Shown one piece after another: positions 1 through 4,181 of a stretch of DNA of 5,230 nucleotides. The first letter of the stretch is position 1. Every line of letters starts with the position of its first letter. Under the pieces are notes generated by a model that did no database searches, was not told the DNA's origin, and saw only the letters and a list, made by a program, of their open reading frames with translations. Where the stretch lies: the NCBI GenBank assembly GCA_024742655.1, contig JANSYB010000219.1:1-5230 (forward strand). Direction: 5' to 3'. This stretch comes from Paracoccaceae bacterium. GTDB lineage: Bacteria; Pseudomonadota; Alphaproteobacteria; Rhodobacterales; Rhodobacteraceae. A program made the translations under genes and the position numbers.

Positions 1-11
1 GGTTTGGGGGG

Positions 12-791
12 TCAGGCGTCACATTTTCGGTGCGAACGAGACATGCCGGTCAGGGCGCGACGCAACGCCAGGGCGGCGGCGCGTTCACGTCCGGAGCGGG
101 CGTTGGTGATTTGTTGCAGGCAATAGTCCTGAAGATCGGGATCGAGCGCGCCATGCGTCAGGGGGCGTATGGCATTCTGAACCTCTGCATCGGTCGCGAA
201 AAGCGGCCCGGTGATGGCGGCGCGATCGAGAATTTCGGCAACGCGGTCGCTGTTGCAGTCCGTCCGCGCGGCGACCATCGGTGGCGTCAGGTCGCCCGCG
301 GGCAGCGGCAGATCCTGATCAGGGACATTGCCGGCGCGACGCAATGCGCGGTCCATCGCCGGATCCAGCACGGTCAGGATGCGTTTGGCACCATGCCGTC
401 TGGCGTGGATCAAAAGCCCGGCCATCAACTCGCAAAGGGTCTGGAACACGGTATCCTGTCCATGCCCGGGGGACAGGCGCCGGTGATCGACACACAGCGC
501 CGACACTTCTCTGGTGTCCGGGCCGAACAGGTCGGGCAGGGCATCGGGATCGCCCCGGGTGAGTAGTGGCAGGACATGGGGGCCGGTCGTTTCCAACAGG
601 CGGGCGCACCCGGCGAGACGGTAGTCGCTGTCGAGGCACAAAAGATAGGTTGGGTCGGCCTGGTCGAAGGCATCCATGCCCGCGAAAGCGGTGCGGCCGG
701 GCCCGGCTGCGCTGTCATTGCGCAGGTGAACCATATCGTTGAGAAGGACGTCGAACCTGTGCCGGTTATGGCGTGTGACCACGAGAATCAT
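12..791 (-). CDS. Divergent LuxI-family acyl-homoserine-lactone synthase-like protein
   Basis: A 259-residue cytoplasmic protein related to LuxI-type autoinducer synthases, which make acyl-homoserine lactones from S-adenosylmethionine and acyl-ACP or acyl-CoA. The match is clearest at residues 38-74: D40 and D43, then GCARLLETTGPHVL (61-74), which closely resembles the LasI segment GCWRILDTTGPYML and includes the conserved Arg (R64). F89, E95 in EVSALCVD (95-102), and DPAMDRALRRAG in the C-terminal half also align. LR at 23-24 matches the N-terminal conserved Arg. Odd points: the conserved Phe and Trp of the N-terminal loop are absent and that loop is shortened. The Glu before the DxxD pair is Gly, and the Arg of the E-x-S-R motif is Ala (A98). 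At 259 residues it exceeds the usual 190-230, with a C-terminal extension of about 60 residues. The ATG at 791 has no strong Shine-Dalgarno. It lies 78 bp downstream of the XRE gene on the same strand. Family membership is fairly sure; enzymatic activity is not. Confidence 0.75.
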   Translation of the reverse strand: MILVVTRHNRHRFDVLLNDMVHLRNDSAAGPGRTAFAGMDAFDQADPTYLLCLDSDYRLAGCARLLETTGPHVLPLLTRGDPDALPDLFGPDTREVSALCVDHRRLSPGHGQDTVFQTLCELMAGLLIHARRHGAKRILTVLDPAMDRALRRAGNVPDQDLPLPAGDLTPPMVAARTDCNSDRVAEILDRAAITGPLFATDAEVQNAIRPLTHGALDPDLQDYCLQQITNARSGRERAAALALRRALTGMSRSHRKCDA

Positions 792-807
792 CGCGATGAT
801 GTCTTTC

Positions 808-827
808 GTCTGACGGTTGTGTCAGGT
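808..827 (-). promoter_or_regulatory. Lux-box-like inverted repeat upstream of the LuxI-like gene
   Basis: The minus strand reads ACCTGACACAACCGTCAGAC. It has perfect 5-bp arms (CTGAC/GTCAG) separated by 6 bp, so it fits the CTG-N10-CAG core of LuxR-type binding sites. The left half ACCTG equals that of the classical lux box; the right half is weaker. It ends 16 bp before the start codon. A possible -35 (TTGACC, 830-825) overlaps its left arm, which would suit repression better than activation. A CTG-N10-CAG match is expected about once per 4 kb by chance, so only its position makes it notable. It could instead be a site for the neighbouring XRE protein. Confidence 0.35.
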
Positions 828-864
828 CAAAGGTATCACGATCCGGTAAAAAGGATAAAGCAAA

Positions 865-880
865 ATCCCTTATTTGGGAT
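865..880 (-). terminator. Weak hairpin with T-rich tail at the end of the XRE gene
   Basis: On the minus strand ATCCC-AAATAA-GGGAT forms a 5-bp stem with a 6-nt loop, and the XRE stop codon lies in the loop. It is followed directly by TTTTGCTTT. The stem is short and the T-tract is broken, so at most it would attenuate read-through from the XRE gene into the LuxI-like gene. It may also be chance. Confidence 0.3.
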
Positions 881-1217
881 CAATATTCCTGCCATTCGCG
901 AGTCCACGCAGATAAAACAGGGCTTCCGTACGGCGTTGCTCAGGCAAACGCTGAAGAAGTCCAATCATTTCGGAGGTCTGGGCGCTTGGCTCGGGCTGTG
1001 TTCCGGGCAGGCCTTCGAACAGGGAAACAACGGATATGTTGAGCGCATCCGCGATCTGCCACAGGCGCGAGGCCGCGATTCGGTTGCTGCCGTTCTCGTA
1101 TTTCTGCACTTGCTGAAACCGCACACCGATTTTTTCGGCCAGGTCCGTTTGACTCATGCCCAGAGCCTTGCGGTAGATGCGAACGCGCTCACCTATGGCC
1201 TGATCGATCGATGGCAT
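870..1217 (-). CDS. XRE-family helix-turn-helix transcriptional regulator
   Basis: A 115-residue DNA-binding protein with a Cro/CI-type HTH domain at about residues 8-64. IGERVRIYRKALGMSQTDLA contains the first helices and the GMSQTDLA turn. The recognition helix is around FQQVQKYENGSNRI, followed by SRLWQIADALNISV and the SLFEGL end. Such short alphaproteobacterial regulators carry a poorly conserved helical C-terminal tail; here residues 75-110 (including SEMIGLLQRLPEQRRTEAL) probably form a dimerisation or sensing helix. The ATG at 1217 has a good Shine-Dalgarno, GGAGAG at 1231-1226, 8 nt upstream. It lies beyond the rplI terminator and so probably has its own promoter, though I see only a weak candidate (TGGACA at 1310-1305 with GTACCA at 1287-1282). 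The LuxI-like gene follows on the same strand, which suggests co-transcription or control of it. The target and ligand are unknown. Confidence 0.9.
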   Translation of the reverse strand: MPSIDQAIGERVRIYRKALGMSQTDLAEKIGVRFQQVQKYENGSNRIAASRLWQIADALNISVVSLFEGLPGTQPEPSAQTSEMIGLLQRLPEQRRTEALFYLRGLANGRNIDPK

Positions 1218-1250
1218 CGTACGAACTCTCCGTCTTGGGACTGGAATGGG

Positions 1251-1264
1251 GGTGTCCGGTCACC
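1251..1264. promoter_or_regulatory. Near-palindrome in the XRE gene leader, candidate operator
   Basis: GGTGTCCGGTCACC is symmetric in six of its seven base pairs and lies 33 bp upstream of the XRE start codon, between the weak candidate promoter and the ribosome binding site. XRE regulators often bind such short palindromes to repress themselves. In about 150 bp of intergenic DNA a match of this quality is not rare, so this is only a candidate. Confidence 0.25.
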
Positions 1265-1325
1265 GTACCCCGAAGATGATCTGGTACCATGCCGGCGGCG
1301 AACCTGTCCAGATGGGACGGGTATG

Positions 1326-1361
1326 AAAAAGGCCGCGCAGAGCGGGTCTGCACGGCCTTTT
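1326..1361 (-). terminator. Intrinsic terminator of the rpsF-rpsR-rplI operon
   Basis: On the minus strand a 13-bp stem, AAGGCCGTGCAGA paired with TCTGCGCGGCCTT and containing one T-G wobble, closes a 5-nt loop (CCCGC). It is followed by a run of T. It starts about 20 nt after the rplI stop codon. It is a textbook rho-independent terminator and separates the ribosomal operon from the XRE/LuxI-like genes. In the other direction the stem is followed by TTTTGCTGTTTTC, so it may act both ways. Confidence 0.93.
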
Positions 1362-1380
1362 GCTGTTTTCAACCAGAGGC

Positions 1381-2016
1381 TTAATCTTCGTCGCGCTGGT
1401 CTTCGTCGGCCTCGGGCAGAACCTCTTCGACGGTTTCGGCGAGATCCTCGTCATCGGAAGCGGCCGAACCAATATCCTCGAACAGTTCCGCGATTTCGAA
1501 ATCGGCGGCTTCCTCTTCCTCGGCGGCAGCTTCCTGAATGGTCTTGCCGGTGGCCTGCAGTTCCGCCTCTTCGGGGGAGCGGGCCACGTTGAGGATTATG
1601 GTCGCCTCGACCTCGGGGTGCAGATGCACCTCGACCTCGTGCAGGCCGAGCGTCTTGATCGGCAGACGGATCAGAACCTGCTTGCGGTCGATGCTGAAGC
1701 CTTCCTCGGTTGCAACCTGGGCCGCGTCACGGGTCGACACGGAGCCGTAAAGGTTGCCACCGTCGGACGCCTGGCGAATCACGACGAATTTCTGTCCGTC
1801 GAGTTTCTCGGCCAGGGCCTCGGCCTCTTTCTTGGTTTCAAGGTTGCGTGCCTCGAGCTGGGCTTTCTGCTCGTGGAAGGACTCGATGTTTTCCTTGGAC
1901 GCGGTCAGCGCCTTGCCCTGCAGCAGCAGGTAGTTGCGCGCGAAGCCGGGTTTGACGTCGACGACGTCGCCCATCTGGCCCAGCTTGGCCACGCGTTCGA
2001 GAAGGATCACTTGCAT
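1381..2016 (-). CDS. rplI: 50S ribosomal protein L9
   Basis: Protein L9 of the large ribosomal subunit, which binds 23S rRNA near the base of the L1 stalk and helps maintain reading frame. The N-terminal rRNA-binding domain is residues 1-40, with the L9 signature at 13-30 (G13, G16, V21, G24, F25, N28, Y29, L30). A long connecting helix spans about 41-75 and the C-terminal domain about 76-147, including the [20 protein letters not shown] stretch. The protein has 211 residues against about 150 in E. coli. The excess is a tail at 148-211 with 27 Asp/Glu and only two basic residues. Such tails are common in alphaproteobacterial L9, and its role is unknown to me. The ATG at 2016 is preceded by AAGGAG at 2031-2026, which overlaps the rpsR stop codon. 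The gap to rpsR is only 13 nt, so translation is probably coupled. It is the last gene of the operon. Confidence 0.98.
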   Translation of the reverse strand: MQVILLERVAKLGQMGDVVDVKPGFARNYLLLQGKALTASKENIESFHEQKAQLEARNLETKKEAEALAEKLDGQKFVVIRQASDGGNLYGSVSTRDAAQVATEEGFSIDRKQVLIRLPIKTLGLHEVEVHLHPEVEATIILNVARSPEEAELQATGKTIQEAAAEEEEAADFEIAELFEDIGSAASDDEDLAETVEEVLPEADEDQRDED

Positions 2017-2025
2017 TGTTCCGGT

Positions 2026-2031
2026 CTCCTT
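2026..2031 (-). promoter_or_regulatory. rplI ribosome binding site overlapping the rpsR stop codon
   Basis: AAGGAG lies 9 nt before the rplI ATG, and its first two bases belong to the TAA stop of rpsR. A ribosome ending S18 synthesis would uncover or directly re-use this site, which fits matched S18 and L9 output. Confidence 0.85.
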
Positions 2032-2257
2032 ACTTCACGGCGTAGGGCAGCAGGGCGAGGAAGCGGGCGCGCTTGATTGCGCGGGCCAGCTCACGCTGCT
2101 TCTTGGCCGAAACGGCGGTGATACGGGAAGGCACGATCTTGCCACGCTCAGAGATGTAGCGCTGCAGCAACTTGGTGTCCTTATAGTCGATCTTGGGTGC
2201 ATTGTCGCCCGAGAAGGGGCAGACCTTGCGACGGCGGAAAAATGGTTTTGCAGCCAT
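2030..2257 (-). CDS. rpsR: 30S ribosomal protein S18
   Basis: Protein S18 of the small subunit platform, which binds 16S rRNA as a heterodimer with S6. The 75-residue length is normal. Family hallmarks are the N-terminal [10 protein letters not shown] (6-15), the IDYKD motif (23-27), [14 protein letters not shown] (34-47) and the C-terminal [14 protein letters not shown]. One Cys (C13) remains from the metal-binding set found in some bacteria, so zinc binding is not expected. The ATG at 2257 is preceded by AAAGGA about 10 nt upstream. It lies 28 nt after rpsF, so S6 and S18 are made from one message. Confidence 0.98.
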
Positions 2258-2285
2258 GGGTTAGTGTCCTTTCTTCAAGCTTTGA

Positions 2286-2648
2286 TCAACGACGCTCACG
2301 GCGATCGCCACGATCCCCGCGCTCGTCTCTCTTCTGCATCTGTACGGATGGGCCTTCGTCGTGCTCATCGACCTTGATGGTCAGCACGCGCATCACGTCT
2401 TCATGCAGACGCATCAGGCGTTCCATTTCCTGAACGGCCGGTGCGGGCGCGTCGGTTTTCAGGAAGGCGTAATGCCCCTTGCGGTTCTTGTTGATCTTGT
2501 AGGCCATCGTCTTGACGCCCCAGTACTCGCTTTCGACGAGTTTGCCGCCGTTGTCGGCAAGGACGGTTCCGAAATGTTCGATCAGGCCTTCGGCTTGCGC
2601 GTTGGACAGGTCCTGGCGCGAGATAAATACATGCTCGTAGAGCGGCAT
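2286..2648 (-). CDS. rpsF: 30S ribosomal protein S6
   Basis: Protein S6, partner of S18 on the 30S platform. It has 120 residues with the ferredoxin-like S6 fold. MPLYEHVFISRQ (1-12) forms the first strand, EYWGVKTMAYKINKNRKGHY (41-60) is the conserved core, and MERLMRLHEDVMRVLTIKVD (75-94) the last helix and strand. The tail from 107 is strongly charged (RDERGDRGDRRERR), as is common in alphaproteobacterial S6. The reading frame stays open upstream to 2939, but family proteins begin at MPLYEHV, so the ATG at 2648 is the start. The purine-rich AGAAAGAAGTGGAA upstream is a modest ribosome binding site. First gene of the rpsF-rpsR-rplI unit. Confidence 0.98.
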   Translation of the reverse strand: MPLYEHVFISRQDLSNAQAEGLIEHFGTVLADNGGKLVESEYWGVKTMAYKINKNRKGHYAFLKTDAPAPAVQEMERLMRLHEDVMRVLTIKVDEHDEGPSVQMQKRDERGDRGDRRERR

Positions 2649-2683
2649 GTCTGTTCCACTTCTTTCTAGGCGCATTTCAAAGG

Positions 2684-2748
2684 CGGGCCCGTTCCCTTTC
2701 GCGGCCCGTCCACGAGAGACTGCGCGGTTCATCCAAATCTGCGAAAGG
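2684..2748 (-). promoter_or_regulatory. Structured 5' leader of rpsF with competing inverted repeats
   Basis: On the minus strand CCTTTCGC (2748-2741) is the exact complement of GCGAAAGG (2702-2695), enclosing 38 nt. Two alternatives compete. CGGGCC (2708-2703) can pair with GGCCCG (2689-2684), and AAAGG in the second arm can also pair with a CCTTT just downstream. The first arm would lie at the very 5' end of the transcript if the promoter given below is right. rpsF leaders in many bacteria carry an RNA element bound by the S6:S18 heterodimer that represses its own operon. Whether this leader has that element's conserved bulge I cannot show. Confidence 0.45.
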
Positions 2749-2755
2749 AAAGCGG

Positions 2756-2784
2756 CGTATACGACGGATCGCCACGCGCCGCAA
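2756..2784 (-). promoter_or_regulatory. Candidate promoter of the rpsF-rpsR-rplI operon
   Basis: A sigma-70-like pair on the minus strand: TTGCGG (2784-2779), a 17-nt spacer, then TATACG (2761-2756). Each matches the consensus in part, and the spacing is ideal. Transcription would start near 2749 and give a leader of about 100 nt before the rpsF ATG. Only read from sequence. Confidence 0.5.
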
Positions 2785-2886
2785 GGGTCTGGTTCGCGCC
2801 ACCGGATGGCCCGCACTTCGCCCCGGCCTTGCCCTTTTTCGGCCCCGATTCGCTGCGACCTTGGGTTGCAACGAAAAGCCGATGGT

Positions 2887-2890
2887 GAGG
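2887..2890 (+). promoter_or_regulatory. Ribosome binding site that decides the start at 2900
   Basis: GAGG within GGTGAGGGA lies 9 nt before the ATG at 2900. It lies inside the extension that would be translated from the upstream in-frame starts, which favours the shorter protein. Confidence 0.6.
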
Positions 2891-2899
2891 GACAGATCG

Positions 2900-3388
2900 A
2901 TGACAGTATTCGCAAACAACCCGATGGACATGGCCGCACAGGTCAATGGCGGCCAGCGCGAAGTCCAGACCGGGCAGAGCAGCCTGCGCCGGGCCATCAC
3001 GGCCGCCGGTGGCGCGGCCTTCCTCATGGCCGCGGTCGGCCTGTGGGCGATCCCGTCCGAGGACGCGGCAATGCAGCTGATGAAGTTGCCTGTTTCGGGC
3101 GCGCTTTTCCTTGGCGGTCTCATCATGTTTCGCGGTCTGCGCGAAAAGCAGGACCAGCCGGAGGTGCGGATCGACGCCTCCAAGCGGCAGCTGCGCGTCT
3201 ATGAATACGACCGCGATGGCCGGTCGGTTCTGTCGGCCTGCCATGACATTGACAGTCTCGAAGAACTGTCGCTGACCGGTCAGACGCTGCGCGCCCGCGG
3301 CGCCGATGGCCAGCTGATCGTCTCGATGCCGGTGCCGTCGCGTGCCGCCGAGACGCGCCTGCGCAAGCTGCTGTCACAGGCCGGCTGA
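2900..3388 (+). CDS. Unrecognised membrane protein: two membrane segments and a beta-rich C-terminal domain
   Basis: I do not recognise this 162-residue protein. After a polar N-terminus (1-31) come two hydrophobic segments, about 33-52 (including GGAAFLMAAVGLWA) and 63-78 (including PVSGALFLGGLIMF). They are joined by a short acidic loop, and RGLREK follows the second. By the positive-inside rule both ends are cytoplasmic. Residues 87-162 alternate short strands with turns (VRIDASKRQLRVYEYDRDGR, then ACHDIDSLEELSL) and end in a helix (ETRLRKLL). This resembles the layout of bacterial PH-like domains that follow a membrane hairpin, but that is inference only. Start choice: the ATG at 2900 has GAGG 9 nt upstream; ATG 2882 and TTG 2861 in the same frame lack a better site. 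It is transcribed divergently from rpsF; no clear promoter is seen. Confidence 0.8.
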   Translation: MTVFANNPMDMAAQVNGGQREVQTGQSSLRRAITAAGGAAFLMAAVGLWAIPSEDAAMQLMKLPVSGALFLGGLIMFRGLREKQDQPEVRIDASKRQLRVYEYDRDGRSVLSACHDIDSLEELSLTGQTLRARGADGQLIVSMPVPSRAAETRLRKLLSQAG

Positions 3389-3419
3389 GCGCGTCCAGCC
3401 CAAGGATTGCAACCGGGTG

Positions 3420-3454
3420 GCAGGCGGGTTTTGTTCGCCTGCACACAGGGTGTG
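3420..3454 (+). terminator. Two adjacent hairpins after the membrane-protein gene, possible weak terminator
   Basis: GCAGGCG (3420-3426) pairs perfectly with CGCCTGC (3436-3442) around a 9-nt T-rich loop. Next to it CACAC (3442-3446) pairs with GTGTG (3450-3454) around AGG, sharing one base. No T-tract follows, so it is not a standard intrinsic terminator. The rest of the 146-bp gap up to the YceI gene holds that gene's ribosome binding site and no promoter I can call. Confidence 0.35.
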
Positions 3455-3521
3455 TTGAATTCTATGGACTTGCCTCAGGCGCGAGTAACGTCATCTTTGC
3501 GGGGTACGTATCCGTCACCGC

Positions 3522-3527
3522 AAGGAG
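3522..3527 (+). promoter_or_regulatory. Strong ribosome binding site of the YceI gene
   Basis: AAGGAG lies 7 nt before the ATG at 3535, near-ideal spacing. It fixes the start and suggests high expression. Confidence 0.85.
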
Positions 3528-3534
3528 TTGACAC

Positions 3535-4110
3535 ATGAGACATTACGCCCTGGCCGCCGCCGTCGCGCTGGCCGCAACCGCTGCGAACGCCGCGCCGGAA
3601 AAATACATGCTGGACGCCAGCCACAGCCAAGTCGTTTTTTCCTATAACCACATCGGCTATTCGACCACCTACAACATGTTCTCGGGCTTTGAAGGCGAGA
3701 TCATGTTCGACGAGGAAGACCCCGCCAATTCGAGCGTCAGCGTCTCGATGCCGGTGATGTCGCTTTTCACCGGCTGGGAAGGCCGCTTCAACCACTTCAT
3801 GTCCGAGGATTTCTTCGGCGCGGCCGAGGGTGACATGATCACCTTCTCGTCCACGGGAATCGAGGTGACCGGCGACACGACCGCCAAGATCACCGGCGAT
3901 CTGACGATCAATGACATGACCAAGTCGGTCGTTCTGGATGCCACGCTGAACAAGTCCGAGCCGCACCCGATGAAAGAGGGTCAGGCCTGGGCCGGGTTCG
4001 ACGCGACGACCACGCTGTTGCGGTCGGATTTCGGTCTTGGAAAATTCGCCCCGGCGGTCAGCGACGAGATCGACGTGATCATCTCGATCGAGGCGGGCAA
4101 GGCCGAATAA
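3535..4110 (+). CDS. Secreted YceI-family protein
   Basis: A 191-residue periplasmic protein of the YceI family. These are lipocalin-like beta-barrels; a Thermus member was crystallised with a polyisoprenoid in its cavity, and the E. coli member is periplasmic and induced at high pH. Residues 1-19 form a Sec signal peptide (R2, a hydrophobic Ala/Leu core, cleavage after ANA). The mature part starts with KYMLDASHSQVVFSYNHIGY (23-42), the usual first strands. It then has EDFFGAAEGDMITFSSTGIE (91-110), GDLTINDMTKSVVLDATL (121-138) and the family's RSDFGLGKF (163-171). Length and motifs are complete. The start is set by AAGGAG 7 nt upstream. It stands alone between its own leader and a strong terminator. 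It is convergent with a cytochrome b561-YceI fusion 71 bp away, suggesting a related role. The exact ligand is unknown. Confidence 0.95.
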   Translation: MRHYALAAAVALAATAANAAPEKYMLDASHSQVVFSYNHIGYSTTYNMFSGFEGEIMFDEEDPANSSVSVSMPVMSLFTGWEGRFNHFMSEDFFGAAEGDMITFSSTGIEVTGDTTAKITGDLTINDMTKSVVLDATLNKSEPHPMKEGQAWAGFDATTTLLRSDFGLGKFAPAVSDEIDVIISIEAGKAE

Positions 4111-4134
4111 CCACTTCTGAAACACTCGCGGATG

Positions 4135-4164
4135 ACGGGGCTGCATGCGTGCAGCCCCGTTTTT
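4135..4164 (+). terminator. Intrinsic terminator of the YceI gene
   Basis: ACGGGGCTGCA (4135-4145) pairs perfectly with TGCAGCCCCGT (4150-4160) around TGCG, and a T5 tract ends at 4164. It begins 24 nt after the YceI stop codon. Read on the other strand, the stem is followed by CATCCGCGAG, so it would not be an efficient terminator for the convergent gene. Confidence 0.95.
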
Positions 4165-4181
4165 CGTTCCGGATGTGTGAC

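Noticed and set aside
1282..1310. Promoter for the XRE gene (TGGACA, 17 nt, GTACCA)
   Set aside because: The -35 is fair but the -10 matches poorly; I mention it with the gene but do not list it as a feature.
576..1592. Long plus-strand open frame of 338 codons
   Set aside because: It overlaps the XRE gene, parts of the LuxI-like gene and rplI, and the operon terminator, all well supported on the other strand. Its protein has no family features and is a GC-rich shadow frame.
1360..2076. Plus-strand open frame of 238 codons antisense to rplI
   Set aside because: It mirrors the rplI reading frame, and its Leu/Phe-rich runs arise from the antisense of acidic and Lys codons. L9 is certain.
2861..2899. 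TTG or ATG starts upstream of 2900 for the membrane protein
   Set aside because: They lack a better ribosome binding site, and the GAGG that serves ATG 2900 would lie inside the coding sequence.
2649..2939. Upstream extension of the rpsF frame to 217 residues
   Set aside because: S6 proteins start at MPLYEHV. The extension has no S6 homology, runs through the candidate promoter and overlaps the divergent gene.
3469..3498. Sigma-32-like or sigma-70-like promoter ahead of the YceI gene
   Set aside because: CTTG/TTGCCT is present, but the sequence at the matching -10 position (ATCTTT) is too far from any consensus to call.
4135..4164. The YceI terminator acting for both convergent genes
   Set aside because: The stem is symmetric, but no T-tract follows it on the minus strand, so efficient intrinsic termination of the fusion gene is not supported.
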